Part shown: piece by piece, positions 16,002-25,679 of the stretch | Layout of the letters: the number at the start of each line of letters is the position of its first letter | Numbering within the stretch: position 1 is the stretch's first letter | NCBI GenBank assembly: GCA_020852815.1 | Contig: JADZAN010000046.1 | Location: 62,001 to 126,000 of the forward strand | DNA: 64,000 nt | Reading direction: 5' to 3' | From: Gemmatimonadaceae bacterium | GTDB lineage: Bacteria; Gemmatimonadota; Gemmatimonadetes; Gemmatimonadales; Gemmatimonadaceae | Program-made: the position numbers and the translations under genes | The notes under the pieces: generated by a model | Databases searched by the model: none | What the model was told of the DNA's origin: nothing | Seen by the model: only the letters and a program-made list of their open reading frames with translations

Positions 16002-19000
16002 GGCTTGGAGAGGGGGATGAGGCGCGCGTCGCTGGGGGCGCGCACCGGTTGCGGGCGCGTGCGCAGGTACTGCGCGAGCGCGTCCAGGTCGGACATCCGG
16101 AGGTCGACGACTTTCGCTGCGCGCTTGGCGAGCGAGAGGCCGTCGCCGCCCATCAGGATGAAGTCGAGCGTGACGAGGGTGTACAACTGCCGGGCGTTGA
16201 CCGGGCGTCCATCGCTGAAGGTGAGCGAGGTGACGCGCTGCCCTGCCGGCCGTGCCGGATCGTAGGTGACCTTCACGCCGCTCAGGTGCATTCGCACGTT
16301 GGAGGTATCGACGATCTCTTCCAACAGGCGTCGCAGGTCGCGCCCGAGCACGTGCACGCGCATGAGCGAGTTGCCGAACGGTTCCACCTCGAACAGCTTC
16401 CCCAGCGTGACCCAACCGGCATACAGCGGGGCGCGCACGCCGCCGCTGTTCATCAATCCCACGTCACCCTTCCCCACCGTGCGAAACGCATCGGCAATGA
16501 GGTTGCCCAGCGTCCCCGATGCCCCCGCGTTCATCCGCTCGGCGATCTCGGCGACCGGCTTGTCGTAAATGGCGTTGGCGCGGGCGAGGACAGAGTCGGT
16601 GTAGGCAGCTGACGGCCGGTCGGCGGCGACCGAGTCACGCCAGACGTTGCGTACGATGACCGGCGGTGCCTCCGCGCTCGAGAGCGGGATGTCGATGACC
16701 CCCACCGCGGAGCCGCGCGAGTACGCCTGCACGATCGGGATTCCCTTCACGCGCGTGGCCACGCCGGAATGCGTGTGTCCACTGACGATCGCGTCGATCT
16801 TCTCGGTGACGGCGTTGGCCAGGTCGACGATCTCGCCGTTGCAGCCGTCGAGGCTCCGGCGGTCGCAGAAGGCGCCGGCGTGAGCGATGACGACCACCAC
16901 GTGGGCCCCGCGTGCGCGCAGCGCGCGCGCGCGTTCGTCCACGACGCGCGCCGGGTTGGTAAAGCGCAGCCCCACGACGTTGGTCGCCTTGGTGGTGGTC
17001 GGGGTCTCCACAGTGGCCACACCGATCACGCCGACCCTGACGCCCTGCACATCGACGAGCGTGTCGTTGCGAATCCACGGGACGTCGCGGCCGGCGCTGT
17101 CGGTCACGTTGGCGCCGAGGATGGCGTACGGCGCCTGGCGCATGCGCGCCTTGAGCGAATCGACTCCCCAGTCGAACTCGTGGTTGCCTAACGCCGAGGC
17201 CACCAGCCCGTGCCGCGCGAAGAGCGAGACGACGCTGGCGCCGTAGGTGATGTTGGACGCCGGCGTCCCCTGGAACTCGTCGCCGCCATCGAGCCAGAGG
17301 GAGGCGCAGGTGGGCGCCTGACATTCACGGCGCGCCTGCTCGATGGCCCCGATGAACCACGGCGCGCCCCCCCGCAGCACGCCGTTGTTGTCGGCGCGCG
17401 CCTCGAAAGCGCCATGGAAGTCGTTGGTGGCTATGACGCGGAGCCAGCGCCCACTCGTCAGGCGGTTGGCGGCAGCTGACGGCCGGCGCGTGGTTCCGCT
17501 GGCGTCGAATGCGCTCGCGTGCATGCCCCGGTACGCCGCGTCGGCCGCACCCGACGGCTCCAGCGCCCAGTTGCGCACGGCGAAGTCGTCCGGGCGCAAC
17601 GTCCCGCGGCGGCGCACTTCCGCAATGAGGAGGTCGCGGATCTCCTCCTGCTTGTCGTAGATGAGCGGCGCATCGCGCAGCATCGCGTAGCCGCCCCCGC
17701 CCGTCTGCCGGTAGTTGTTCAGCGCCAGCGTGAACGAGTCGGTGTCGGCCACGTCGCGCCCCTTCACCTGCAGGCGCGTGACGCGGCTCCCGATGGGGCG
17801 AGAGATGTCGATGGTGTAGTCCGCGCCGGCCACGATGTCGAAGTTGTAACCGGGCACCGTGGGATCGGTGGGCGACTGCGCCGCCTCCGGTGTCCCCGCG
17901 GTGCGATAGTAGCGCGATGAGTACTCGAGATACTCGCGCAGCTGCTTCCCGGTGATGCGCACCGCGCGCAGCGTGTTGTCGTACGGATACAAGCGCGCCA
18001 CCTCGGCCACCGTTACCGGACCGGCGTCGAGCGAGGCGCCGATGTCGAAAGCGGCGGTCGAGGCCAGGTCGGTCCCCGCCGCCTGGCGCTGCGTTTCCAG
18101 GATGAAGTCGATGAGTGGCGTGTCGCGCACGCGCGCCGAGTCGGCGCGCCAGGGCACCGGCGTGGTGCCTAACGTCTGGTTCACCCAGCGCACCGTCTGC
18201 TCATGGGCGCGCTGCGTGACGGCGAGGACGGCCGGATGCTCGGCGTGACCAGCGTCGCGCACGATCTGGCCGCGCGTGCGCGCCACCGTCCACGCCGCTC
18301 CATCGTGCGTGAGCGTCATCGTCGCCAGCGCCACCGACGTTGCCCAGTTGCGCGCCTGCACGATCGTCACGCCGTTGATGGCGGTGTCGGCGACTTCCTT
18401 GTGCGAGTGCCCGATGACGATGAGGTGCACCCCGGGGACTTCACGCGCGATGCGCGCCCCGACGTTCTCGCTGGGGAGCCCCGTGGACACCGTGTCGTAG
18501 CTGGCCGGCTCGCCGAGCCCCGAGTGGACGACGACGACGACCGCGTCGGAGCGCCGGCGCACCGCCTGCACCTCGCGCCCGACTTCCGTCACGATGTCCT
18601 TCAGCTGCAACCTGCCGGCGACGTTGTCGCGGTCCCACACCAGCACCCCGGGGGTCGTGGCCCCCACGATCCCGATGCGCACGCCGCCGCGCTGCACCAC
18701 CGTCGACGCCGGATACGCGCGCTGGCCGTTGGTGCGGAAGGTGTTGGCAGAGAGGAAGGGGAACGTTGCCTGCGCGACGGCCTTGTCGAGCGTCGGCAGG
18801 CCGTAGTTGAACTCGTGGTTGCCCAGCGCCGCGGCGTCGTACTGCATCGCGTTCATCGCCGCGATGACCGGGTGCGGCGCCGCCGTGTCGATGCGCGCCG
18901 CGACATAGGTCAGCGGATTGCCCTGCAGCAGGTCGCCGGCGTCGACGAGGACGACATGCCCAGGGCGGGCCTTGCGCACCGAGTCGACGATGGTGGCGGA

Positions 19001-19291
19001 GCGCGTCAGGCCGCGCAGTGTGTCGGCGGCATCGGCGTAGTAGTCCCACCCGCGCAGGCGCCCGTGGACGTCGGTGGTGGCGGCGACGATGATGACTGTC
19101 GAGTCGCCGGCCTTGGCGGTTGGGGCGGCGGCGGATGCCGAAGCTGACGCGGGGCGCGCCGTGGACGAGGCACAGCCACACAGCGCGACCGCCGCCAGCG
19201 CGGCGAGCAGGGAAAGGCGGGGGGCGACAATCGCTCGGCGGCGCCCTTCCCGACGCACGACGCGCGGGAGGGCCATAACGGGGTGACGCAT
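15998..19291 (-). CDS. two-module 5'-nucleotidase / 2',3'-cyclic phosphodiesterase lipoprotein (YfkN-like)
   Basis: A 1097-residue lipoprotein (signal then lipobox LCGC near 40) holding two complete calcineurin-type nucleotidase units. Unit 1 (about 65-600) has TTDVHGRL, DAGDLLQG, GNHEFNYG, GHSHKEV and a C-terminal part resembling CpdB (NNYRQTGGGGY). Unit 2 (about 645-1090) has TNDFHGAF, DGGDEFQG, GNHEFDWG, SGHTHSG and a UshA-like C-terminal domain. Bacillus YfkN has the same cyclic-phosphodiesterase plus nucleotidase layout. It probably dephosphorylates external nucleotides so that add and pnp can process the nucleosides. Metal ligands look intact in both units. An in-frame ATG at 19276 is an alternative start. 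Confidence 0.9.
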   Translation of the reverse strand: MRHPVMALPRVVRREGRRRAIVAPRLSLLAALAAVALCGCASSTARPASASASAAAPTAKAGDSTVIIVAATTDVHGRLRGWDYYADAADTLRGLTRSATIVDSVRKARPGHVVLVDAGDLLQGNPLTYVAARIDTAAPHPVIAAMNAMQYDAAALGNHEFNYGLPTLDKAVAQATFPFLSANTFRTNGQRAYPASTVVQRGGVRIGIVGATTPGVLVWDRDNVAGRLQLKDIVTEVGREVQAVRRRSDAVVVVVHSGLGEPASYDTVSTGLPSENVGARIAREVPGVHLIVIGHSHKEVADTAINGVTIVQARNWATSVALATMTLTHDGAAWTVARTRGQIVRDAGHAEHPAVLAVTQRAHEQTVRWVNQTLGTTPVPWRADSARVRDTPLIDFILETQRQAAGTDLASTAAFDIGASLDAGPVTVAEVARLYPYDNTLRAVRITGKQLREYLEYSSRYYRTAGTPEAAQSPTDPTVPGYNFDIVAGADYTIDISRPIGSRVTRLQVKGRDVADTDSFTLALNNYRQTGGGGYAMLRDAPLIYDKQEEIRDLLIAEVRRRGTLRPDDFAVRNWALEPSGAADAAYRGMHASAFDASGTTRRPSAAANRLTSGRWLRVIATNDFHGAFEARADNNGVLRGGAPWFIGAIEQARRECQAPTCASLWLDGGDEFQGTPASNITYGASVVSLFARHGLVASALGNHEFDWGVDSLKARMRQAPYAILGANVTDSAGRDVPWIRNDTLVDVQGVRVGVIGVATVETPTTTKATNVVGLRFTNPARVVDERARALRARGAHVVVVIAHAGAFCDRRSLDGCNGEIVDLANAVTEKIDAIVSGHTHSGVATRVKGIPIVQAYSRGSAVGVIDIPLSSAEAPPVIVRNVWRDSVAADRPSAAYTDSVLARANAIYDKPVAEIAERMNAGASGTLGNLIADAFRTVGKGDVGLMNSGGVRAPLYAGWVTLGKLFEVEPFGNSLMRVHVLGRDLRRLLEEIVDTSNVRMHLSGVKVTYDPARPAGQRVTSLTFSDGRPVNARQLYTLVTLDFILMGGDGLSLAKRAAKVVDLRMSDLDALAQYLRTRPQPVRAPSDARLIPLSKP

Positions 19292-19553
19292 GGGGAGAAG
19301 CTAGCGGCCCCCCTCGTCGAAGGGGAGCGCCGGGCAATGCGGCAGAGCCGTGATTGACCGGGGCGAAGGCGTTCGCAAGCTTCCAGATACTGCCCGCCGC
19401 CGGCACCTGGTGCCCGTCGCGGACGGGGCCATGTCTCGTGCGCCGCAGCCCGCCCTTTCGTGATCGATACCAAACCGTGACGCCTTTCCAGCTTCTCCCC
19501 AGGCCGTTGATCCACGAACGTTCTCCGCACGAATACACGGCGGGGTTAGTCTC

Positions 19554-20240
19554 GTGAAGCCGCTCATCATCGGCATCGCGGGAGGGACGGGGTCGGGGAA
19601 GTCGACGGTGGCGCGGCGCGTCGCGGAGCAGTTGTCCCACGCGTCGGTGGCCTTCATCGACATGGATGCGTACTACCGCAACTTCGTGCACCTGCCGATC
19701 GAGGAACGGCGCCAGGTCAACTGGGACCATCCCGATGCCTTCGACCTCGACCTGCTGGTGGAGCAGCTGCAACAGCTGGTGTCGGGGACGGGGATCGAGA
19801 AACCGATCTACGACTTCGTGACGCATACGAGACGTGCGGAGACGCGACGGGTTCCCCCCGCCGACGTGATCGTGGTCGACGGAATCCTCCTGTTCGTGGA
19901 TGAACGGGTGCGCGATCTCTGCGACGTGAAGGTCTTCGTCGACGCCGAGGCCGACATTCGCCTCGCGCGCCGCATCAAGCGCGACATGGCCAAGCGGGGG
20001 CGCCCGCTGGAGGACATCCTGCAGCAATACATGACGACCGTGCGCCCCATGCACGAGCAGTTCGTGGAACCCAGCAAGCGCTACGCGGACGTGATCGTCC
20101 CGCGCGGCGGCCACAACGCCGTGGCCATCGAGATGATCACGGCCAAGATCCAACGCCGCTTCGACGCGGCTGGCGCTGAGTCGCGCGACAGCGTTCGCGA
20201 CAGCGTCCGCGAAGGCGCGCGCGAAGGCGCGCGGGCATGA
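19554..20240 (+). CDS. udk: uridine kinase
   Basis: The 228-residue enzyme phosphorylates uridine/cytidine using ATP or GTP. It shows P-loop GIAGGTGSGKSTVARRV at 7-23, DMDAYYRNF, NWDHPDAFD, IYDFVTHTR, and the lid segment IRLARRIKRDMAKRGR. The start is GTG (19554), giving the family N-terminus KPLIIGIAGG. The last 20 residues (SRDSVRDSVREGAREGARA) come from 9- to 12-nt DNA repeats and are not part of the enzyme fold. The ATGA overlap couples it to phoB, an unexpected partner. The 262-nt upstream gap (19292-19553) shows no clear promoter or gene. Confidence 0.93.
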   Translation: MKPLIIGIAGGTGSGKSTVARRVAEQLSHASVAFIDMDAYYRNFVHLPIEERRQVNWDHPDAFDLDLLVEQLQQLVSGTGIEKPIYDFVTHTRRAETRRVPPADVIVVDGILLFVDERVRDLCDVKVFVDAEADIRLARRIKRDMAKRGRPLEDILQQYMTTVRPMHEQFVEPSKRYADVIVPRGGHNAVAIEMITAKIQRRFDAAGAESRDSVRDSVREGAREGARA

Positions 20241-20959
20241 CGGCGCGCCCGGCCGCAGGGAGCGAGCGCGTGCTCGTCGTCGACGACGAACCGGATATCG
20301 TCGCCCTCGTCGCCTATCACCTGGTGAAGGCAGGCTACCGCGTCTCCACCGCCGCCTCGGGCCCCGACGCGGTGGCCGAGGCGCGACGGGAGCGCCCCGC
20401 CCTGGTCGTCCTCGACCTCATGCTCCCCGGGATGTCGGGCTTCGAGGTTCTGGAGCAGCTCCGCGCCGATGAGGTCACGCGCGACGTGGCGGTCCTCATG
20501 CTCACGGCGCGCAAGGACGAACCGGATCGCATCAAGGGGCTGTCGTTAGGTGCGGACGACTACCTCACCAAGCCATTCTCGCCGCAGGAACTCATCCTGC
20601 GCGTGGGTGCCATCCTGCGCCGGCTGCAGGCGGGGCAACAGCCGCCGGGGGAGACGCTGCGCGTGGGTCCCATCGCGATCGACCGCGCCGCGCACCGCGT
20701 GCACGTGGACGGGCGCGAGATCGAGCTCACGCCGACCGAATACAAGCTCCTCCTCACGCTGGCCGAGCGTCGCGGGCGCGTGCAGGCCCGCGCGCACCTG
20801 CTGGAAACGGTGTGGGACGCGGCCCCCGACATCCAGACGCGCACCGTGGACATGCACGTGCAGCGCCTTCGCACCAAGTTGGAGTCGGCCGGCGAGTTGA
20901 TCGAGACCGTGCGGGGATTCGGCTATCGCCTCAAGGCGGCCCAACCACGCAGTGCGTGA
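20237..20959 (+). CDS. phoB: OmpR/PhoB-type response regulator
   Basis: The 240-residue regulator has a receiver domain with acidic pair D16/D17, phosphoacceptor D60 (VVLDLMLPGMSG), T90 and K112 (LTKPF). A winged-helix DNA-binding domain follows (IELTPTEYKLLLTLAERRG...TVDMHVQRLRTKL...VRGFGYRL). It overlaps udk (ATGA) and phoR (GTGA). Given pst, phoU, ppx and ppk downstream, it is very likely PhoB, activating phosphate-starvation genes through the 11-nt-period sites at 22726, 28327, 37810 and 39591. That link is inferred from position and motif. Confidence 0.92.
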   Translation: MTARPAAGSERVLVVDDEPDIVALVAYHLVKAGYRVSTAASGPDAVAEARRERPALVVLDLMLPGMSGFEVLEQLRADEVTRDVAVLMLTARKDEPDRIKGLSLGADDYLTKPFSPQELILRVGAILRRLQAGQQPPGETLRVGPIAIDRAAHRVHVDGREIELTPTEYKLLLTLAERRGRVQARAHLLETVWDAAPDIQTRTVDMHVQRLRTKLESAGELIETVRGFGYRLKAAQPRSA

Positions 20960-22710
20960 GGCTCTCCCGTCGGCTGCTCGCCGGTTCGCTCCTGCTCATC
21001 GGCGTGCTCGTGCTGCTGGTGGTGGTGGCGCTCGACTGGCGGCTGGGGCTCAGGCTGCACGACGAGACCGAGGCGGAACTGTGGCGTGAGGCGAGATTCA
21101 TCGCCGCCGCGTGGCACCCCGGCGTCGACGCCGACTCGCTCGCCAACGCCGCCGGCGAGGCGCTGGGACATCGCGTCACGCTCATCGACTCGTCAGGCAA
21201 GGTCATCGGCGATTCCGAGTTCGACGCGCCGGCGCTGGGGCGGCTCGAGAACCATCGCACGCGCCCCGAAGTCATCCAGGCGCTGCAGGCGGGGCAGGGA
21301 TCGTCGGTGCGTCGTTCCCCGTCCGCTGGCGACGAGGAGCTGTATGCGGCGCTGCGCACGCCGTTTGGCGTAGCGCGCGTCTCCATCTCCACGTCGTTGC
21401 AGACGGCGATCGTCCGCCGGGTGCAAGGCGACGTCCTCTCCGTCGCCATCGTCGCCACGCTGGTGGCGCTCCTGCTCGCCGTCCTCTTCGCGCGCTCGGT
21501 CACGCGCCCCATCCTTGAGCTGCGCGACGACGCGCAGGCCATTGCCGGCGGCGACCTCGCGCGCCGCCCCTCGCTCGTTGCGCCTGGCGAAGTGGGCGAG
21601 CTGGCCTCGGCGTTCCATCGCCTGGCCGAGCAGCTCTCGGCGCGCGTGGCCGCACTCGAGGCCGACGACGCGTTGCTGCGCGCCCTCACCGAGGCACTCA
21701 ACGAAGGAATAGTCGCCCTCGACGGACGGCAGCAGGTGCAGCACATGAATGCCGGCGCGCGCCGCCTGCTGGGGGCGCGCGATCCGCTCCCCTTCCCCGC
21801 CGACCGCCTCCCCCGCGATCGCGTGTTGCGCGAGGCACTCGCCGCGGCCTTCGCCGGCTTCGCCACCGACGCAATCGAGACCACGCTCAACGACCGCGCC
21901 GTCACGCTCACCGCCCGAGCGCTGGATGGTGGAGGCGCCGTCCTCGCGCTGCTCGATGTCACCACCATACGCCGCCTCGAGAAGGTGCGCCGCGACTTCG
22001 TTGCCAACGTCTCGCACGAACTGCGCACCCCGCTCACGGTGGTGAACGGCTTCGCCGAGACGCTGCAGGACCCCTCGCTGACCCCGGAGGATCGCACGCG
22101 CTTCAGCGCCACCATCCTCTCCAACACAAACCGGATGCAGCGCATCGTCGACGACCTTCTCGACCTGTCGCGCATCGAGTCCGGCGGGTGGCGCCCAGCG
22201 CCCGACGACGTGGACATCCGCGCCGTCGCGCAAGAGACCTTTGCCGGCGCGCGCGCCATTGCCGACCGCAAGCGCGTTGCCCTGCAATCGGAGATTGGCG
22301 ACGACCTCCACGTCGTGCACGCCGACCCCACCGCGCTGCGTCAGGTCCTTGGAAACCTCGTGGACAACGCGCTGCGCCACACCACTGCCGGCCACGTGAC
22401 CATCGCCGCCATTCGCGAGGACAACGGTGTGCGCCTCACGGTGCGCGACACCGGATCAGGAATCCCGGCCGAGCACCTCCCGCGCATCTTCGAGCGCTTC
22501 TACCGCGTCGATGCCGCCCGCTCGCGTCAGGAAGGGGGGACGGGGCTCGGCCTGGCGATCGTGAAGCACATGGTCGAGGCGCACGGCGGACGTGTCACGG
22601 CGGAGAGCACCGCCGGGGTGGGGACGAGCGTCAGCGCCTGGTTCCCCGACCGTGCGCGACCATACGCCGGCGACACGGCGACCGGGGCGAGCGGGGCGGG
22701 CGACACCTAA
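20956..22710 (+). CDS. phoR: phosphate-regulon sensor histidine kinase PhoR
   Basis: The 584-residue kinase starts at a GTG overlapping the phoB stop. It has a first membrane helix (LLAGSLLLIGVLVLLVVVAL), a periplasmic sensor region (about 30-150), a second helix and HAMP (RSVTRPILELRDDA). A PAS-like region and HisKA with phosphoacceptor H354 (FVANVSHELRTPLTV) follow. The ATPase domain shows NLVDNALRH, DTGSGIP, FYRVD and GGTGLGLAIVKHM. PhoR in well-studied species senses Pst/PhoU state; this one also has a sizeable extracytoplasmic domain, which is more like Gram-positive or cyanobacterial sensors. It ends 124 nt before the TonB receptor. Confidence 0.92.
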   Translation: MRLSRRLLAGSLLLIGVLVLLVVVALDWRLGLRLHDETEAELWREARFIAAAWHPGVDADSLANAAGEALGHRVTLIDSSGKVIGDSEFDAPALGRLENHRTRPEVIQALQAGQGSSVRRSPSAGDEELYAALRTPFGVARVSISTSLQTAIVRRVQGDVLSVAIVATLVALLLAVLFARSVTRPILELRDDAQAIAGGDLARRPSLVAPGEVGELASAFHRLAEQLSARVAALEADDALLRALTEALNEGIVALDGRQQVQHMNAGARRLLGARDPLPFPADRLPRDRVLREALAAAFAGFATDAIETTLNDRAVTLTARALDGGGAVLALLDVTTIRRLEKVRRDFVANVSHELRTPLTVVNGFAETLQDPSLTPEDRTRFSATILSNTNRMQRIVDDLLDLSRIESGGWRPAPDDVDIRAVAQETFAGARAIADRKRVALQSEIGDDLHVVHADPTALRQVLGNLVDNALRHTTAGHVTIAAIREDNGVRLTVRDTGSGIPAEHLPRIFERFYRVDAARSRQEGGTGLGLAIVKHMVEAHGGRVTAESTAGVGTSVSAWFPDRARPYAGDTATGASGAGDT

Positions 22711-22725
22711 CGAAGGCGCCCTCCC

Positions 22726-22742
22726 GTGACGGCTCTGTTGCA
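22726..22742 (-). promoter_or_regulatory. candidate Pho box before the TonB receptor
   Basis: On the minus strand the site reads TGCAACAGAGCCGTCAC: two half-sites TGCAAC and CGTCAC with an 11-nt period. It matches the pstS site TGTAACGGCGCCGTCAC at 13 of 17 positions. It lies 15 nt after the phoR stop and 93 nt before the receptor ATG. PhoB boxes in other bacteria are direct repeats with the same 11-nt period. Confidence 0.55.
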
Positions 22743-22834
22743 CTGCCGTCGCCAAGCCGTGTCGAAGGATGAGCAATGTAACGGAGCGCCGCGCGCCAGC
22801 CGCGCCGCGCAGCTCCCTTACGTGCGAGACACAC

Positions 22835-25654
22835 ATGCCCCGTCGCATCCTCGACTCCCTCGCGCGAGCGCGCCATGTCGCGCTCGCGCTGGCGGGATCG
22901 GTCTGCCTCCTGAACGGTATCGGCGCACCGCGCCCCCTGCACGCCCAGTCGACAGCGCCTGCCGGACGCATTGTCGGGCGCGTGATCGACGTCGCCAGCG
23001 GCCTCGGACTCTCCGACGTCGGCATCCAGGTGGTCGGCACCACGTTAGGCGCCATGTCGGGCGTGGACGGCCGCTACACGATCGCCAGCATCCCGGCCGG
23101 CACGGTCACCCTCCAGTTCCGCCGCATTGGCTACACGCCGAAAACAGTCACCGGCATCATGCTGGGCGCCGACAGGACACTGGCGCAGGACGTGACGCTT
23201 TCGACGGCGGCCATCACCCTCGCCGCCCAGACGGTCACCGCCAGCGCCGAGCGTGGCTCGGTGGCCGACGCGCTCGACGCGCAGCGCACCGCCACCGGCA
23301 TCGTCAACGCCATCACCGCCGAGCAGATCGCGAAGAGCCCGGACTCCGACGCCGCGCAGGCCGTGCAGCGCGTGAGCGGCGTGACGGTGCAGGACGGACG
23401 CTACGTCTTCGTGCGCGGACTGGGCGAGCGCTACACCGTGACGCAGCTCAACGGCGCGCGCATGCCAAGCCCCGAGCCCGAACGCCGCGTCGTCCCGCTC
23501 GATCTCTTCCCTACCGGCATGCTGCAGTCGGTGACGACGGCCAAGACCTTCACTCCCGACCAGCAGGGAGACTTCTCCGGGGCGCAGGTCGACATCAGGA
23601 CGCGCGAGTTTCCGGCGCGCCGCACCTTCACCTGGCAGAGCAGCGCGGGGTACAACGGCGGCGTCACCGGACAGTCGATCCTGGGGAGCGTGAATGCCGG
23701 CGGCGAACCGTTTGCCATGGGACGCTCCAACCGCGCGCTGCCGGCGCTGGTGCGCTCGGCGGGCAACTTCCAGCACATCGAGCTGACGCAGGGCGACAAG
23801 AACCGTCTGGTGGGAACCTTTCGCGACGCCTGGACGCCGGGGCAGCGCAACGCCCTCCCCAACGGCTCGATGGCGATGTCGGTCGGCGGCAATGATCCGA
23901 TCCTCGCTCAGCGCATCGGCTACCTCCTCTCAGGAACGTACAGCTACTCGGAGGAGCTGCGCACCGGCCAGCGCCGCGCCCTTGCCCAGCGCGGCTCGAC
24001 GCCAGGCACCACCAACGAGATCGATCGCTTCGAGGGATCGACGGCCAACCAGGGGACGCTGTGGGGTGGGCTGCTCAACCTCAGCACGCTGCTGGGAGGG
24101 GCGACGCGCGTCTCGCTCAACAACACCTACAATCGCACCAGCGATAACGACGCGCGCGTCGAGCGCGGATCGTTCGAGAACGAAGGGATCGCGGCGCGCA
24201 TCGATCGCATGCAGTACGTGGAGCGCTCGGTGCGCTCGTCGCAGCTCGCCGTCGAGCACCAGCTCGGCGAGCGGCACCGCATCGACTGGCAGGTCACGAC
24301 GTCGGGCGTGCGCCGCGACGAACCCGACCGTTCGGAGTTTGTCTCGGAGATCGTGAACCCCGGCGCCGCCAACGAGCAACAGTTGTGGCTGTCGACCGGC
24401 AACGGCGGCGCGGTGCGCACCTTCTCCACCCTCACCGAGGACGCCAACGAGGGGCGGGCGAACTACCTCCTTACCTTCAGCGGCTTCGGGCGTCCGCAGA
24501 TGCTCAAGGTCGGCGGGCTGTGGCGCGGCACCGATCGCGACGCCGACTCACGTTCGTACTCCATCAGCGCGCCACGCATATCGCTGGCCGACCGCGCGCT
24601 CCCCGCCTCGCAGCTCTTCGACGGGCGCTTCACCACCCCGACCTCATCGGTCTTCGAAATCGCCCCGCTGTCGCAGGGCGGCGCGTATTCGGCGAGCGAC
24701 CGCCTAACGGCCGGCTACCTCATGGCCGACCTCGCCCTCTCCGACCGCCTGCGCCTCATCACCGGCGCCCGCTACGAGCGCGACGACCTCACCGTCAACG
24801 CGCAGTCGACGTTAGGCCAGCCGGTGGTGACGCAGAAGCTGTGGAACGACCTCCTCCCCTCGGCGGCGCTCAACGTCAAGCTGGGCGAGTACCAGTCCGT
24901 ACGCGTTTCAGTGTCGCGTACGCTGGCGCGCCCCGAGTACCGCGAACTCTCGCCCATCAAGAGCCGCGACGTCCTCAACGGCGACGACCTCGAGGGGAAC
25001 CCGAACCTCGTGCGCACGCGCATCGACAACGCCGACATCCGCTGGGAGTGGTACCCCGACGCCGCGGAGATCGTGAGCGTGTCGCTCTTCGCCAAGGCGT
25101 TCTCCGACCCCATCGAGCGCGTGTACAAGAGCGCCGGCGCGCAACGCTTCCTGGCCTACGTGAACGCCGAGCGGGCGACTAACTACGGCGTGGAGTTCGA
25201 GCTGCGGAAGGGGCTCGGGATGTTCGCGCAGGCGCTGCGAGCGCTGACGGCCTTCACCAACCTCACCGTGATGTCCTCGACGATCACGCTCGGCGACTCC
25301 GCACGCCAGGCGTCGACCAACCCGTCGCGCGCCATGGTGGGACAGGCGCCGTACGTGCTGAACGCGGGGCTCACCTACGCGAGCGCGAACGGTGCCACGA
25401 GCGCCACGCTCCTCTTCAACCGCGTGGGCGATCGCATCGATGCCGCGGGCGACCAGCCGCTGCCTGACGTGAAGGAACTCGCGCGCAATGTCCTCGACCT
25501 CTCGCTGCGATTCCCGCTTGCCGGTGCGCTCAGCGCCAGGTTCGACGCCCGCAACCTGCTCGACGCCCCCTACCAGACCGTGCAGGGGACGGTCGTGCGC
25601 GAGTACTGGCGCACCGGACGCACCATCCAGCTCGGCTTCCAGTTCCGACCCTGA
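22835..25654 (+). CDS. TonB-dependent outer-membrane receptor, probably phosphate-starvation induced
   Basis: The 939-residue product has a signal peptide and an N-terminal carboxypeptidase-regulatory-like domain (GRIVGRVIDVASGLGLSDV to about 125). The plug follows (SDAAQAVQRVSGVTVQDG, VFVRGLGERYTVTQLNGARM, PLDLFPTGMLQSV), then a 22-strand-type barrel ending RTIQLGFQFRP. Such receptors import large or scarce ligands using TonB energy. The ligand is unknown. Its place between phoR and pstS and the Pho-box-like site 93 nt upstream suggest a phosphorus-containing substrate. The ATG at 22835 gives a normal signal peptide; an in-frame ATG at 22769 would bury it. It is followed after 25 nt by a surface lipoprotein. 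Confidence 0.9.
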   Translation: MPRRILDSLARARHVALALAGSVCLLNGIGAPRPLHAQSTAPAGRIVGRVIDVASGLGLSDVGIQVVGTTLGAMSGVDGRYTIASIPAGTVTLQFRRIGYTPKTVTGIMLGADRTLAQDVTLSTAAITLAAQTVTASAERGSVADALDAQRTATGIVNAITAEQIAKSPDSDAAQAVQRVSGVTVQDGRYVFVRGLGERYTVTQLNGARMPSPEPERRVVPLDLFPTGMLQSVTTAKTFTPDQQGDFSGAQVDIRTREFPARRTFTWQSSAGYNGGVTGQSILGSVNAGGEPFAMGRSNRALPALVRSAGNFQHIELTQGDKNRLVGTFRDAWTPGQRNALPNGSMAMSVGGNDPILAQRIGYLLSGTYSYSEELRTGQRRALAQRGSTPGTTNEIDRFEGSTANQGTLWGGLLNLSTLLGGATRVSLNNTYNRTSDNDARVERGSFENEGIAARIDRMQYVERSVRSSQLAVEHQLGERHRIDWQVTTSGVRRDEPDRSEFVSEIVNPGAANEQQLWLSTGNGGAVRTFSTLTEDANEGRANYLLTFSGFGRPQMLKVGGLWRGTDRDADSRSYSISAPRISLADRALPASQLFDGRFTTPTSSVFEIAPLSQGGAYSASDRLTAGYLMADLALSDRLRLITGARYERDDLTVNAQSTLGQPVVTQKLWNDLLPSAALNVKLGEYQSVRVSVSRTLARPEYRELSPIKSRDVLNGDDLEGNPNLVRTRIDNADIRWEWYPDAAEIVSVSLFAKAFSDPIERVYKSAGAQRFLAYVNAERATNYGVEFELRKGLGMFAQALRALTAFTNLTVMSSTITLGDSARQASTNPSRAMVGQAPYVLNAGLTYASANGATSATLLFNRVGDRIDAAGDQPLPDVKELARNVLDLSLRFPLAGALSARFDARNLLDAPYQTVQGTVVREYWRTGRTIQLGFQFRP

Positions 25655-25679
25655 CAACTCCAGCCCTTCAGGACTCCGC

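Noticed and set aside
19460-19480. Pho-like GTGAC half-site before uridine kinase
   Set aside because: No matching partner at 11-nt spacing on either strand.
22777-22794. TGTAACGGAGC as a second Pho site before the TonB receptor
   Set aside because: The first half-site matches pstS, but the position 11 nt later reads GCCGCG, so the second half-site is missing.
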